From Ktedonobacter racemifer DSM 44963 (GTDB lineage Bacteria; Chloroflexota; Ktedonobacteria; Ktedonobacterales; Ktedonobacteraceae): a DNA stretch of 64,000 nucleotides. Under the pieces are notes generated by a model. The model was not told the origin of the DNA and did not search any database. It worked only from the letters and a program-made list of their open reading frames with translations. Made by a program: the position numbers and the translations under genes. The stretch spans positions 2,170,001-2,234,000 of the forward strand of contig NZ_ADVG01000004.1 in the NCBI RefSeq assembly GCF_000178855.1, read 5' to 3'. Positions 8,331 to 17,712 of the stretch are shown one piece after another (the first letter of the stretch is position 1; every line of letters begins with the position of its first letter).

Positions 8331-8463
8331 ATCTGCTCACCTCTCTTTACCACTAAAGATGTCCATATTAAGTATCATCTCTTATCAACAAAAAAACTTC
8401 TCCTATCTTGCTCATTTTTTGAAGATGGCCTCACCAAGTTGGCAATGTCAAATAAACCGAACC

Positions 8464-8511
8464 AAAGCCACATATGCCAGTAGCAGGACTGCTACTGGCA
8501 TATGTGGCTTT
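8464..8511. terminator. 22-bp perfect hairpin, probable terminator
   Basis: Arms 8464-8485 and 8490-8511, 4-nt loop. It lies 8 bp past the end of the decayed glutaminase gene (minus strand) and 134 bp upstream of the moaD-like start. This separates the two transcription units. Confidence 0.6.
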
Positions 8512-8518
8512 GTGTCTG

Positions 8519-9336
8519 CTAGTGTCCACTCTTGAGACGGGCGAGGATGGAGAAGAGGCCGCCGATGACGGGGCGGGCCTGGAAGCCGTTTTGGGTATCG
8601 CTTATGGTGTCGTACCAGTCGGTGAAGGGGACGCGAGAACTAGTTGTGTTAGCAAAACTGTAAAGTGGATCGACAAAGAACTGCCGTAATTGCAGATTAC
8701 TGGCGGAGGCGGCAGTCCACATCTCCCAATCGGCCTTGGTGTAGGAATGGCGGTTATCGAGCGGAATACCATAGGTGTTCTCTTTGCCGCTATACCAGCT
8801 ATCCTCTTCCTGGATGACCGAGGAGGGAATGAGATTAAGGCCAAGCAGCTTATCCGGAAAGGCATTGTACTTGAGGCTCCAGGTCCCATCCTGGTCATAG
8901 GCCAGCTTGAGATGCTGCCCTGAGGAGTCCTGTGACCTGGTGACCCACTGGCTAATATAGCTGCTGGCCTGCCCCGCGTAGTACTGGGCGCCGGAGGTGT
9001 TGCCCGCAAAGGTTGCCACCTGGCCCATGGCCCCAATGCCCAGGATGCCCTTGCCAGGTTGGAGCTATGCGCGATAAAGCCGGTGAAGTCGTCGGTCTGG
9101 TTCTGGTTGGCGGGATCAAGCGTAGTCGGAGAAGCGCGAGATGCTCCTCGTAGCCTTGATAGGACAATACCATCCGCCCGTTGAGTGTTCCAATACTGAT
9201 CTGCTGGTTGCACCGAAAGGTGTAGTCGCGTCCATAGGTATACTGCACGGTCGGTGAGCTTATAGTGTGGCGGTTGATCCAGTCCTTTAAAACGCTTTTT
9301 GGTGATCCTGGCACGGCAATGTTCTTTGTTCTTCAA
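8519..9336 (-). pseudogene. GtaA-like glutaminase (DUF4965/DUF1793) remnant
   Basis: Three frames each carry part of one protein: YTYGRDYTF...SYQGYEEH, then DPANQNQTDDFTGFIAHSSN, then GILGIGAMGQVATFAGN running to NTYGIPLDNRHSYTKADWEM. The last parts match the C-terminal helical domain of GtaA-type glutaminases. At least two frameshifts are needed and the N-terminal half (about 350 residues) is absent. The gene is dead and old compared with the IS-broken ones. Confidence 0.75.
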
Positions 9337-9588
9337 AAAAACATGTTATTTGTTTTGGATAAATACGAAGTAAACCCTGGAAAAGTATAGCCACTAAATT
9401 CTAGCGTAGAAGGTCCAATACTGCTAGAATACATCAGAGGAAGAGGCGGCCAGGCCTCGTAAGAGCTGTATAGGCCTCTTCATTGTCTATCTCGTCCTCA
9501 AGGAAGAGCGAGAGGAAGCCTGGAAGAAAAAATTCTACCCATCGCGCTCTCCACAAGTATAATCTCCACGGAGGAGTTATCAACGTTT
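9337..9588 (+). other. Leader region upstream of threonine ammonia-lyase
   Basis: 252 bp without a gene. TTCTAGC/GCTAGAA can pair around a 17-nt loop near 9398-9429. A second stem, GAAGAGGC with GCCTCTTC, lies at about 9437-9482. I see no T-box sequence and no known riboswitch. Attenuation is possible but not shown. Confidence 0.3.
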
Positions 9589-10929
9589 ATGTCTGCTACG
9601 GAAAACTCAACATCAAACAATGTAAATGCTCTATCTCTCAATGCCCAAATAGCACCTGTCTCTGAAGAAACCCATGAAGCCTATCGGGTGCCTGTTGCTT
9701 TCGCCGATATCTGGCAGGCGAACCAGTATCTCTTCCCCCTTATCGAGCACACTCCCCTGGTTTATTCGCGGGACTTAAGCGCCCTGACTGGCGCGAAGAT
9801 ACACCTGAAATTTGAACAAATGCAGCGGGGTGGATCATTTAAGGTTCGTGGTGCGATCTATAAGATGTCGCGGCTCTCGGAGGAACAGCGCAAGGCGGGT
9901 GTGATCACAGCCTCAGCCGGAAACCATGCGCAGGGAGTGGCTATCGCCGCCGCCTCATACGGGATTCCATGCACGATTGTCGTCCCCGAGAATGCCTCGC
10001 TGACCAAGGTCACGGCGACCCAGAGTTATGGCGCGAAGGTTATCCTGGCGGGCGCGACCTATGATGACGCCGTCCAGCACTGTGTGGAGATGCAGAAAGA
10101 GCTTGGCGCGACGTATATTCCCGCCTTTGACGACATCGACGTGGTTACGGGCCAGGGTACACTGGGTCTGGAGATGCTGAACGAGGTGCCCAGCGCGGAT
10201 GCCATCGTCGTTCCCATTGGGGGTGGTGGCCTGATTGCCGGTATCGCCATCGCGGCGCGCGCCATGAAGCCCTCGATCAAGATTATCGGCGTTGAAGCTG
10301 ATGGCGCTGCCAGCATGCGCGCCTCAATTCGCGCGGGCAATCTGACAACCCTGCCCGCCCTGGCGACTGTTGCCGATGGTATCGCCATCAAGCAGCCTGG
10401 CAAAGTGACCTTCCCCATCATCCAGCACCTTGTGGATGATATTGTGCTGGTTACAGATGAGCAGATTATTCATGCTGCCCTGTTTCTGATGGAGAAGCAC
10501 AAGATCCTGGTAGAGGGCGCGGGCGCCTCCGCCGTTGCGGCCCTTATGAGCGGTACGCTGCAACTGCCAGACAAAGAAGTGCTCATTCCCTTGACGGGAG
10601 GAAATATCGACACTAATCTGCTGGGACGTTTCGCTGAACATGGACTCATCAATGCCAACCGCCATTTTGCCCTACGTGCCAGCTTCCCTGATCGGCCGGG
10701 AGAACTGGCGCGTATGCTGAACATTATCGCGGCCATGCGCGTCAATATCATCGATGTCCATTACCAGCATGTCTCCGCCCAGTTGCCTTTTATGCAGCAT
10801 GAGGCGATGATCACGCTGGAGACGAGGAACCGCGCCCAGTGTGAAGAGCTACTTCAGGTCTTGCGCGCCGCAGGCTTCGCCGTAGAAGAGGCCCAGGCTA
10901 TTCAGCCGGTAGCTCCGCCAAACAGCTAA
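9589..10929 (+). CDS. ilvA: Threonine ammonia-lyase (threonine dehydratase) with ACT domain
   Basis: 446 residues. It is a PLP enzyme that turns threonine into 2-oxobutanoate and ammonia, the first step of isoleucine synthesis or of threonine breakdown. The PLP lysine is K85 in GGSFKVRGA. SAGNHAQG and the phosphate-binding GGGGL are also present. A single C-terminal ACT-type domain begins near residue 355 (LRASFPDRPGELARMLN), as in the shorter TdcB-like class. A 36-residue N-terminal tail before the fold is longer than usual. GGAGGAG lies 12 nt before the ATG. It stands alone, ending in a palindromic terminator. Confidence 0.92.
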   Translation: MSATENSTSNNVNALSLNAQIAPVSEETHEAYRVPVAFADIWQANQYLFPLIEHTPLVYSRDLSALTGAKIHLKFEQMQRGGSFKVRGAIYKMSRLSEEQRKAGVITASAGNHAQGVAIAAASYGIPCTIVVPENASLTKVTATQSYGAKVILAGATYDDAVQHCVEMQKELGATYIPAFDDIDVVTGQGTLGLEMLNEVPSADAIVVPIGGGGLIAGIAIAARAMKPSIKIIGVEADGAASMRASIRAGNLTTLPALATVADGIAIKQPGKVTFPIIQHLVDDIVLVTDEQIIHAALFLMEKHKILVEGAGASAVAALMSGTLQLPDKEVLIPLTGGNIDTNLLGRFAEHGLINANRHFALRASFPDRPGELARMLNIIAAMRVNIIDVHYQHVSAQLPFMQHEAMITLETRNRAQCEELLQVLRAAGFAVEEAQAIQPVAPPNS

Positions 10930-10944
10930 AATAATCCTTCAATG

Positions 10945-11004
10945 TTATGAGAAGCAGAGAACCCGTTCACGCTATAGCGTGAACGGGTTCTCTGCTTCTC
11001 ATAA
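10945..11004. terminator. 60-bp perfect palindrome between convergent genes
   Basis: Arms 10945-10974 and 10975-11004 form an uninterrupted 30-bp inverted repeat. The ilvA stop is at 10929 and the opposing reductase ends at 11010, so it fills the gap between them and could terminate both. Confidence 0.65.
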
Positions 11005-11009
11005 AGGAA

Positions 11010-12530
11010 CTATACGAGGCCGGGAAAGAAATCCTTTTTGATGTGATCGCTTTTAACCTGCATATTTTTCAGGATGTGCTCCTGCGCTCTCACCATATCG
11101 GGTGGCCCAGACAGGTAGAAGAGGCGCTCTTGGAAATCAGGGACCGCTCTCGCGAGGGTCTCTTCATTGATTCTGCCAACTAATCCCGGCCAGTTGGGTG
11201 GAACAGTAGTGGCATCGGTCAATGTGTAGAAGGTTTTGACACCCAGCTTTGCTGCCGCTGCGCTTAGGACATCCTTGTAGACAATTTCGTCTGCTCTCTT
11301 GTTGATATAGAACAGGATGATATCGCGCCTCTGTTGTGTGTCGAGTAGGTACTTTAACATGCTTCGATAAGGCGTGATGCCGATGCCACCCGCGATAAAA
11401 ACAAGTTTCTGCTGGGGCTGTGGTGGCAGGGTAAAATCGCCGGCCACCTGGGCGCCGATCAGTTTCGCGCTTCCATCTATGCTTGCCATCGCCTGTTTGA
11501 AGCTGCTTCCCTGCTCATAAAAGCGCACGCCCAGGTGAACCTCACCCTCGGTGGGAGATGAGGCCAGGGTAAAGTAGCGGCGATTGCCTCGGCTGTCGGC
11601 GCGAGGATGCGCGAGCGTGAACTCCATGTATTGTCCGGGGAGAAAGACAAGCTTTTGTGAAGGCTTGAAGACAAAATCAATCGTGTTCGGCGCGAGTTTA
11701 AGCTTCTTTTTTACGCGTAAAATGACTTTCTGTTTGGGGCTAACCAGGTAAGAGAAGACGTTGCCCAGGACGAGTGCCAGTTCGGGTGTTGAATAAATGG
11801 GGCCGATGTGAATCTGAGGGATAAAGAGGATACCGGTAAGCACAGCATAGAGCCTTCGCAATTGCTTTGTTGGAGGCGCGGTCAGCGGTTCGGTGAGCAT
11901 GATACAGGCGAAGAAAAAGAGCGGTGATTGCAGCAGCAAGTGGCTGAGTTCTACAAAGACCAACTGCTTCTGGACTAGAGTAATAGCCAGAGTACTTACG
12001 ATTACAGTGGCACAAAAGCTCACGACCATGTCTACCTGGCGTATTTTCCTGGCTATCAGTAGGCCACCTATGAGCACCAATGGCGCCATACTGGCTGTGC
12101 CGACCCACCAGCTAGCGGACTGTCCGAGCACCAGCGATGTGATCACAACCGCGATGGCGGCGGGATTGAAGAGATGGTTTTTGCGTATAGCCAGGATATA
12201 TTTTGAGCATATCGCTATAATCGCGGCCCAGCCAAGGAACGCATAGGCAGTTGGTGACTGCGCGGGATCAATGATGATAGCCAGAATAAGCGCCGTGATC
12301 GCAGAGGATTCGATGTTTGCTGGAACGTTAAAGACGCGCTCCATAATGACATTCATCGCCCAGCAGATGACGAGCAAGAACGCGGTTGAGGCAAGTAGCG
12401 CCAGGGGGGAGAATGGCAGAACCTTGATATAGGCCAGAATAGTTGCCAGGCCAATAAAGCCCAGTAGGACATACAACACCAGGCGATACATGGTTATGCG
12501 ATCTAAGTAATAATCTATTTTATTCATCAT
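11010..12530 (-). CDS. RnfD/NqrB-like membrane domain fused to FAD/NAD(P)H reductase
   Basis: 506 residues. The first 260 or so are hydrophobic with the RnfD/NqrB layout (HLFNPAAIAVVITSLV). A cytosolic ferredoxin-NADP-reductase-type module follows: RRYFTLAS binds FAD, GGIGITP binds the nicotinamide nucleotide, and YLSGPPDMV closes the fold. It should pass electrons from NAD(P)H into the membrane to a flavin on the outer side. Its ATG overlaps the apbE stop (ATGA). With ApbE and the FMN-bind protein it makes a three-gene flavin electron-transfer operon. The final acceptor is unknown. Confidence 0.88.
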   Translation of the reverse strand: MMNKIDYYLDRITMYRLVLYVLLGFIGLATILAYIKVLPFSPLALLASTAFLLVICWAMNVIMERVFNVPANIESSAITALILAIIIDPAQSPTAYAFLGWAAIIAICSKYILAIRKNHLFNPAAIAVVITSLVLGQSASWWVGTASMAPLVLIGGLLIARKIRQVDMVVSFCATVIVSTLAITLVQKQLVFVELSHLLLQSPLFFFACIMLTEPLTAPPTKQLRRLYAVLTGILFIPQIHIGPIYSTPELALVLGNVFSYLVSPKQKVILRVKKKLKLAPNTIDFVFKPSQKLVFLPGQYMEFTLAHPRADSRGNRRYFTLASSPTEGEVHLGVRFYEQGSSFKQAMASIDGSAKLIGAQVAGDFTLPPQPQQKLVFIAGGIGITPYRSMLKYLLDTQQRRDIILFYINKRADEIVYKDVLSAAAAKLGVKTFYTLTDATTVPPNWPGLVGRINEETLARAVPDFQERLFYLSGPPDMVRAQEHILKNMQVKSDHIKKDFFPGLV

Positions 12531-13270
12531 TGGTGGAGTACATACCTTTCAAGGCCGCTCGTAAGGGTTGCTCGCTTATGTGCATCGATCATATAGCCTT
12601 CAAAACCTGCCAATTTCTCAATAAATTGGATACCGTTTCTTCCCATGGCAAATGCTGCGGTCGCGAAGCGGTCAGCCTCATACACATCTGGTCCGATAAC
12701 GGTCATACTTACGATATCTGACAGTGGCTCATCGGCATTGTGCGGATTATAAATGTGTTGTCCGCGAATGGCGGTTCCTGAGGTCGCGATTCCCTGGTCT
12801 GTGAGGGCCAGCACTTTGACATGCTCATGCCGATTGAAGGGATTGCGAATCCCGACGCGCCATGGTTGACCATTTTTCCCCCCAGCTACTTGAATATCGC
12901 CACCAGCATCGATATAGAAATTCTGAAAGCCCCAAGTTTTAAGCATGTCGGCGGCATTACGAATTGTCCAGCCTTTGACAATGCCAGAGGGATCATACGC
13001 TCCGTTATGCTGAATATCAAAGTAGCCACCGGTCTCTTTTTTTGTCTGCGCGCTTAATGCGAAAATCTCGCGCATCTCCTCGCTAGCGTGTGTCAGAAGA
13101 AGCTCGCCCCGGTTGATCTTAGAGATCTCGCTCTCAGGCTTATAGGTGCTAAAGATGTTATCCACGGCCACAAAGTAGGTGAACACTGTATCCAGGTCAG
13201 CCTGTGTGGCACTTGCATCTAGTATGGCGATCGTAATGGGCATGCCCATAATCAGACGTGTTTCTTCCAT
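12527..13270 (-). CDS. apbE: ApbE-type FAD:protein FMN transferase
   Basis: 247 residues, short for ApbE (usually about 300-340). It begins at the catalytic fold (MGMPITIAILD), with YDPSGIVKGWTI, the YIDAGGDIQVAGG strand and the DRFATAAFAMG metal-site region. It attaches FMN to Ser/Thr of target proteins. No signal peptide or lipobox is visible, which is unusual because most ApbE act outside the membrane. The adjacent FMN-bind protein is the likely substrate. It sits 2 bp after that gene and overlaps the reductase gene by 4 bp. Confidence 0.9.
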   Translation of the reverse strand: MEETRLIMGMPITIAILDASATQADLDTVFTYFVAVDNIFSTYKPESEISKINRGELLLTHASEEMREIFALSAQTKKETGGYFDIQHNGAYDPSGIVKGWTIRNAADMLKTWGFQNFYIDAGGDIQVAGGKNGQPWRVGIRNPFNRHEHVKVLALTDQGIATSGTAIRGQHIYNPHNADEPLSDIVSMTVIGPDVYEADRFATAAFAMGRNGIQFIEKLAGFEGYMIDAHKRATLTSGLERYVLHQ

Positions 13271-13272
13271 AG

Positions 13273-13740
13273 TTATGCTTTCGCCTGAGAGAGAGCCGTT
13301 GTGAGCGACTGCATAAACGCCTCGCTGGAATCAGTTGCTCCGCTGACGATATCAACATTGGCGTTCTGGGCCTGGATGGCCTCGTTAGTAAGAATGGGAT
13401 CGGCATAGTTATTGATGACCACAGAGCGATTCCGCTCATTGGGAAACTGGAGAAACTGCACATCTGTAATCTTGCCATTTTGAATGATGGCCTTGACCTG
13501 GATATTGCCCCAGTGCGCATCTTCAACATCACCTGTAAAAGAGCCATCTTTATACTGCGTACCATTTGTGCTTGTGGTGGTAGATGCAGGTGTCGTACTG
13601 GTGGAGGGGAGACTATCATTTCCAGCCACACCTATCGAATACCTGGTTCGATTGGGCAGCAGAGCTATCGCCTGGTTATACGTGAAACTGTACAAAATAA
13701 AGATCCCAATAATAAAGACCGCAATCGTGAGCTTCTTCAT
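13273..13740 (-). CDS. Membrane-anchored FMN-binding domain protein
   Basis: 155 residues. One N-terminal membrane helix (IAVFIIGIFILYSFTY) is followed by a Ser/Thr-rich linker and an FMN-bind domain ending DIVSGATDSSEAF. The Thr of SGAT is the usual site of covalent FMN attachment by ApbE. The domain would face outside. It opens the operon with apbE and the RnfD/FNR fusion and is the likely outer electron carrier. GGAAGG precedes the ATG. Confidence 0.88.
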   Translation of the reverse strand: MKKLTIAVFIIGIFILYSFTYNQAIALLPNRTRYSIGVAGNDSLPSTSTTPASTTTSTNGTQYKDGSFTGDVEDAHWGNIQVKAIIQNGKITDVQFLQFPNERNRSVVINNYADPILTNEAIQAQNANVDIVSGATDSSEAFMQSLTTALSQAKA

Positions 13741-14145
13741 TGTCTGCCGCTTCCTTCCAGCGAAATTGTAAATTTATATAGAGAAGCATGGATATTATGA
13801 GAATGTTGATGATAATAGTATAGCTTCAAATTGCCAAGACTATAGTAGCGTAAAAGTATGAAAAAAGCGGTAGAGATTTGTAAAAAATTCCTCAAGGCTG
13901 GGGCTGGCGTTCTGCAAGGCATGAATGCGAAGAGGTCTATGGAGAATATGATGAGAGAGGCGTGCTTATTATAGAGATCGTGGCGAGAAAGCCTCCATCT
14001 TTTAAGTCTGTCTTTTACCCACATTTTACAAAGGGCTTTTTCAGCATGGCAGTTCTCTGTAATGTGTCACAAATGCCAGTTCCTTTCTGTCTTGTTTGTA
14101 CAAATGATCATTGACGAGAAAAATGAGAGTAAAATGGAGACAGAA
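13741..14145. other. Divergent intergenic region
   Basis: About 400 bp between the FMN operon (minus) and the FAD enzyme (plus). It is AT-richer than the genes and must hold promoters for both. I can place no clear -35/-10 pair, operator or RNA. Confidence 0.3.
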
Positions 14146-15462
14146 ATGGAAACGCATTTCAAGCAAACAGATGTTGTTGTCATTGGTGGCGGATTAGCGG
14201 GCCTAAGTACCGCCTGTTATTTGGCGCGAGACGGTTTGTCCGTGACACTTTTTGAGAAATCAACAAACCTGGGCGGGCGTGCAGCCAGCCAGAACCACGA
14301 TGGCTACATTTTCAACCGTGGCATCCATGCCATCTATACCGGGGGAGCCCTCTCAGAAGTGTTACAGGACCTGGGGATTACCTACCGTTATGGCGTTCCC
14401 AAAGATACCTTTTTGCTGCACCGAGGCCAGATGTATCCGTTTCCAGCGAGCGCATCCTCGCTTCTAACGAATCGCTTACTTACAATTGGCGACAAATTCG
14501 AACTCGTTCGTCTCTTTAGCACGCTTCCACGGATCAATGCGAAAGATCTGGCATCTATGAGTGTGCAGGAGTGGTTGCAGCGAACAATCAAGCGCCCTCT
14601 GGTCCGTCAGCTCATGGCTACGACCGCGTGTGTCTTTGTCTATAGCTCGGCGCTCGACCTAGTCAGCGCCGAGGTATTCGTTACCAAACTGCAACATACA
14701 CTCAAACATCCGGTTGTTCACTATGTTGATGGCGGCTGGCAGACGCTGGTAGATGGGCTGCGTCGTGTCGTGGAGCAGGCCGGTATACACATCGAGGTTG
14801 GTAAGCGCGTTACCTCTGTCGCATATGAGCATGGTCGCGTTCAAGGTGTGCGACTGAGCAATGAGAGCATGCTGGCTGCCTCAAGCGTGGTTCTGGCTAC
14901 TAGCCCACAGGAGGCCGTGAAACTGATAGATAATGGAGCCTACTCGCCTCTGCGTACAATTGTCGATTCCCTGGTGCCAGCACGAGTTGCCTGTCTGGAT
15001 GTTGCCCTGAGTTGCCTACCAGATCCACGCTACCCGGTTGTCCAGGATCTTGATCACCCACGTTTTATGTCTGCACAGTCGGTTTACACGCGTGTCTCAC
15101 CGGAAGATGGCGCATTGATCTCAACGTTCAAGCAGCTTGATCCTCTGCACCTGACTGACCAGAAGCAGGATGAGCGTGACCTGGAAGATCTGCTCGACAC
15201 GGCGCAACCCGGCTGGCGTAATGTGCTGGTAAAACGTAGCTTTCTGCCTCGCATCGAAGCTGTCGGGATGCTACCTACAGCGAGCGGTGGTGGCTATGCT
15301 GGGCGCCCTGGACCAGAGGTACCCGGCATCGCGCACCTGTACCTTGCTGGCGATTGGATCGGTACAGGCTTCCTTGCTGATCCTTGTATGGAAAGTGCCC
15401 GCCAGGTAGCCCGGTTGATTCAACATGAGCATTCGCTCACGACAACATCTGGCTTACGTTAA
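14146..15462 (+). CDS. FAD-dependent oxidoreductase, phytoene desaturase/PPOX-like
   Basis: The N-terminus has the Rossmann dinucleotide site VVVIGGGLAGLSTACYLA, then LFEKSTNLGGRAAS, typical of CrtI- and protoporphyrinogen-oxidase-like flavoproteins. The C-terminus has the second FAD site LYLAGDWIGTGFLADPCMESA. About 438 residues. The ATG at 14146 follows GGAG by 6 nt; in-frame starts at 14134, 14104 and 14062 are also possible. The substrate is unknown, with hydroxysqualene or carotenoid types likeliest. It lies 136 bp before an ECF41 sigma factor, whose family often sits next to the redox gene it controls. Confidence 0.8.
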   Translation: METHFKQTDVVVIGGGLAGLSTACYLARDGLSVTLFEKSTNLGGRAASQNHDGYIFNRGIHAIYTGGALSEVLQDLGITYRYGVPKDTFLLHRGQMYPFPASASSLLTNRLLTIGDKFELVRLFSTLPRINAKDLASMSVQEWLQRTIKRPLVRQLMATTACVFVYSSALDLVSAEVFVTKLQHTLKHPVVHYVDGGWQTLVDGLRRVVEQAGIHIEVGKRVTSVAYEHGRVQGVRLSNESMLAASSVVLATSPQEAVKLIDNGAYSPLRTIVDSLVPARVACLDVALSCLPDPRYPVVQDLDHPRFMSAQSVYTRVSPEDGALISTFKQLDPLHLTDQKQDERDLEDLLDTAQPGWRNVLVKRSFLPRIEAVGMLPTASGGGYAGRPGPEVPGIAHLYLAGDWIGTGFLADPCMESARQVARLIQHEHSLTTTSGLR

Positions 15463-15598
15463 TTAACTTGCTACCCGCAGTTGTACCAGCCTCAAAAAAG
15501 CAACAGAGAAGCACGAGAGGAAGAGATACTGACCTTGTTCTTCCCAGGATAATGATAGCTCAACGTTTCTAATGGTGTAGAATAGAAGGAGTCAAAAC

Positions 15599-16519
15599 GT
15601 GTCGAGGGTAGATATTCGCGTGAATGTATTAGAACAGAGTGCACAGGCGTTCAATCAGTATCGCGGACTCCTCTTTGCGCTTGCGTATCGAATGCTGGGA
15701 AGCGGGACAGACGCCGAAGATATCGTGCAAGAAGCCTTCGTACGTTGGCTTCAGGCAGGCGATGAGAGAGTGCAATCGCCCAAAGCGTACCTCTCAACCA
15801 TCGTGATACGGCTGTGCATTAATCAGGCAGAATCTGCCAGGGCACAACGCGAAGTGTACGTGGGCTCCTGGCTGCCAGAGCCGATCCTCACCAGCCACCA
15901 CATTGAGATGGCTGAGACAGCTATAAAGAGCGAAAGTCTCTCCTTTGCGTTCCTGCTGCTGCTGCAACGCCTGGGGCCACTCGAACGAGCAGTATTTCTA
16001 CTGCGAGAAGTTTTCGAATTTGACTATGCCGAGATAGTCGAGATAGTGGACAAAAGCGAGGCGAATTGCCGCCAGATTTTGCACCGTGCTCACCAACATC
16101 TGGATCAGCACCGTAAGCGTTTTGATGTGTCCTGCGAACAACAGACACGCCTCACAGAGCTGTTTTTGCGTGCCAGCACGAGTGGGGATATGCAAGGACT
16201 GCTGAATCTCTTGAAGGAAGATGTTGTGTTCGTTGGCGACGGGGGGGGCAAGGTGCCTATTGCGCTTAAACCCGTTCACGGTCCCGATAAGGTGGCTCGC
16301 GGAACAACAGGTGGCCGGCGCTTCTTCTCCCCCGAGATACAGGCCCGTATTGAAGAAGTCAACGGCCAGCCGGCCATTATCGGCTACCTCCATGGGCACC
16401 CTTGTGGAGTCATGATGTGTGAGGTCGAGGGAGAGCGGATCTGCCAGATCTACGGGGTGGTCAATCCAGAGAAGCTTCACTGGTTGAGCACATCATCAGG
16501 CCTGTCGGTGTTTTGTTGA
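15599..16519 (+). CDS. ECF41-type sigma factor with SnoaL-like C-terminal domain
   Basis: 306 residues. Regions sigma2 (YRGLLFALAYRMLGSGTDAE) and sigma4 (LREVFEFDYAEIVEIVDKSE) are followed by an NTF2/SnoaL-like domain. The ECF41 hallmarks are present: WLPEP in the linker, DGGGK in the C-terminal domain and a late NPEKL. In this family the extra domain, not an anti-sigma factor, tunes activity. The start is GTG with AAGGAG 7 nt upstream. The usual ECF41 partner is a carboxymuconolactone decarboxylase, oxidoreductase or epimerase; here the FAD enzyme at 14146 is the likely target. Confidence 0.93.
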   Translation: MSRVDIRVNVLEQSAQAFNQYRGLLFALAYRMLGSGTDAEDIVQEAFVRWLQAGDERVQSPKAYLSTIVIRLCINQAESARAQREVYVGSWLPEPILTSHHIEMAETAIKSESLSFAFLLLLQRLGPLERAVFLLREVFEFDYAEIVEIVDKSEANCRQILHRAHQHLDQHRKRFDVSCEQQTRLTELFLRASTSGDMQGLLNLLKEDVVFVGDGGGKVPIALKPVHGPDKVARGTTGGRRFFSPEIQARIEEVNGQPAIIGYLHGHPCGVMMCEVEGERICQIYGVVNPEKLHWLSTSSGLSVFC

Positions 16520-16656
16520 CGAAAAGATACCTGGACTTTGCACATTTTAAGCCGAAGAACACACAATATCAGCGAAGCGAGAGAGATCTGAGCGTGGAAG
16601 TAAAATGACATCAGGGTTCTGGGGTGATGTCGAATAACAGAAATCATTCCACTTCT

Positions 16657-16798
16657 TATGGAGGGAAGAAAAACCAGGCCTTCCACCTGATCATCCCCTC
16701 GCTTCCCGGCTTTAGGTTCTCTGGATCAACACGACAGCAGAGTTGGAATCGCTACTGGACAGCCCGTGCCTGGGCTGAGCTGATGCGTCGCCTTGTCC
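16657..16798 (+). pseudogene. Epoxide hydrolase fragment
   Basis: One frame reads AFHLIIPSLPGFRFSG then WNRYWTARAWAELMRRL, the strand-to-lid segment of microsomal-type epoxide hydrolases. Only about 47 codons are present. Homology stops abruptly near 16798, where the opposite strand becomes lantibiotic dehydratase. No start region or catalytic Asp/His is present. It is a relic left by a deletion or rearrangement. Confidence 0.65.
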
Positions 16799-17573
16799 AG
16801 TGTTTCTCATACAGCGTGTCAAATAGCAGCTTAAGAATGGCTGCCAGTTGCTCGGCCAGGGCGGTCGTTGGAGGAAGAGCTGCGAGGCGACGCTGGAGAT
16901 AAGAGGCTGGATGAGCCTCTCCTGTGAGCGGCGGACGGAGATCTGTGAGGCGTTGCCATAAGAGCGTGAGGAGCGCTTCTACTTTCTCCTCGGTCGCCCC
17001 TGGGATTGATGCCAGCAAAGGTGCTGTGAGATCAGTGTAAGCGATAGAGTGGCGTGCTACTTCAAGCGTATGTTTCACGACACGTGTCGCGCGCAAAGAA
17101 ACTTCGTGCATCTCGTCTGAGGCATCAGCGGTCCCTCGCTCATGTAGAAACACCTGCCCGGTGCGGAAGTAGGCAGCAGAATTGGCGAAGACGCGCAGAT
17201 GGCAGCGCACTTGTGGGCTCGCCTCTAGCCTCCAGACGAGAGGCATCAGCCACCCCATATCCAGGCCTACTTGAAGGTGCGCCATGGGGATGAGCAATGG
17301 ACAGATTCGTCGCAGCCCCCAGTCTCCTAGAGCCACTCCAGCAAAGAGCCCGTAGGGAGTAGGTAGGGTAGACATGCGAATAAGATAGCGCAGCAGCTTG
17401 TTGTCGCGGCGTAAGGAAGCGCGAGGGCTGAGCGCTTGGCGCTCAATGGCATCGAAGAGCGAGCGACTTGCCACGCCTACTGCTATGTTCCTCATTGGTG
17501 ATAACAAAAGGGATGGACTCGTAGAGCCACATCGCTTTATTTTTAATAATAGCGCTAATGAGGAACGCGGCAC
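16752..17573 (-). pseudogene. Lantibiotic dehydratase (LanB), N-terminal fragment
   Basis: 273 codons. SLFDAIERQ and RYLIRMSTLPTPYGLFAGVA are the conserved start of the LanB glutamylation domain. A full LanB N-domain is about 650 residues, so over half is missing. The first residues of the family are also absent: the frame opens at a GTG just after an in-frame TAA. The last 14 codons or so (TRRRISSAQARAVQ) are antisense to the epoxide hydrolase fragment, so the true gene breaks near 16798. A small FxLD-like peptide gene lies upstream. Probably a broken RiPP locus rather than a split enzyme. Confidence 0.75.
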
Positions 17574-17712
17574 TACTCTTGTTTAGCGGTGGTGTCCTCT
17601 CGATTTCTGCATCCAGATCTCCAGAAGGAGGGAGCTTTGGAAATTTCTCTCTGCCACAGCGTTTTGTGGATGATACAGAGAAGGGAGAAGACAGTGGTTC
17701 ATTTCCAGGCTC

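Noticed and set aside
9337..9588. T-box or amino-acid riboswitch before ilvA
   Set aside because: No TGGNACC T-box core and no known riboswitch consensus; only simple stems.
16752..17573. Stand-alone split LanB of the thiopeptide kind
   Set aside because: Its end is foreign antisense sequence and its start is cut, so a broken gene explains it better.
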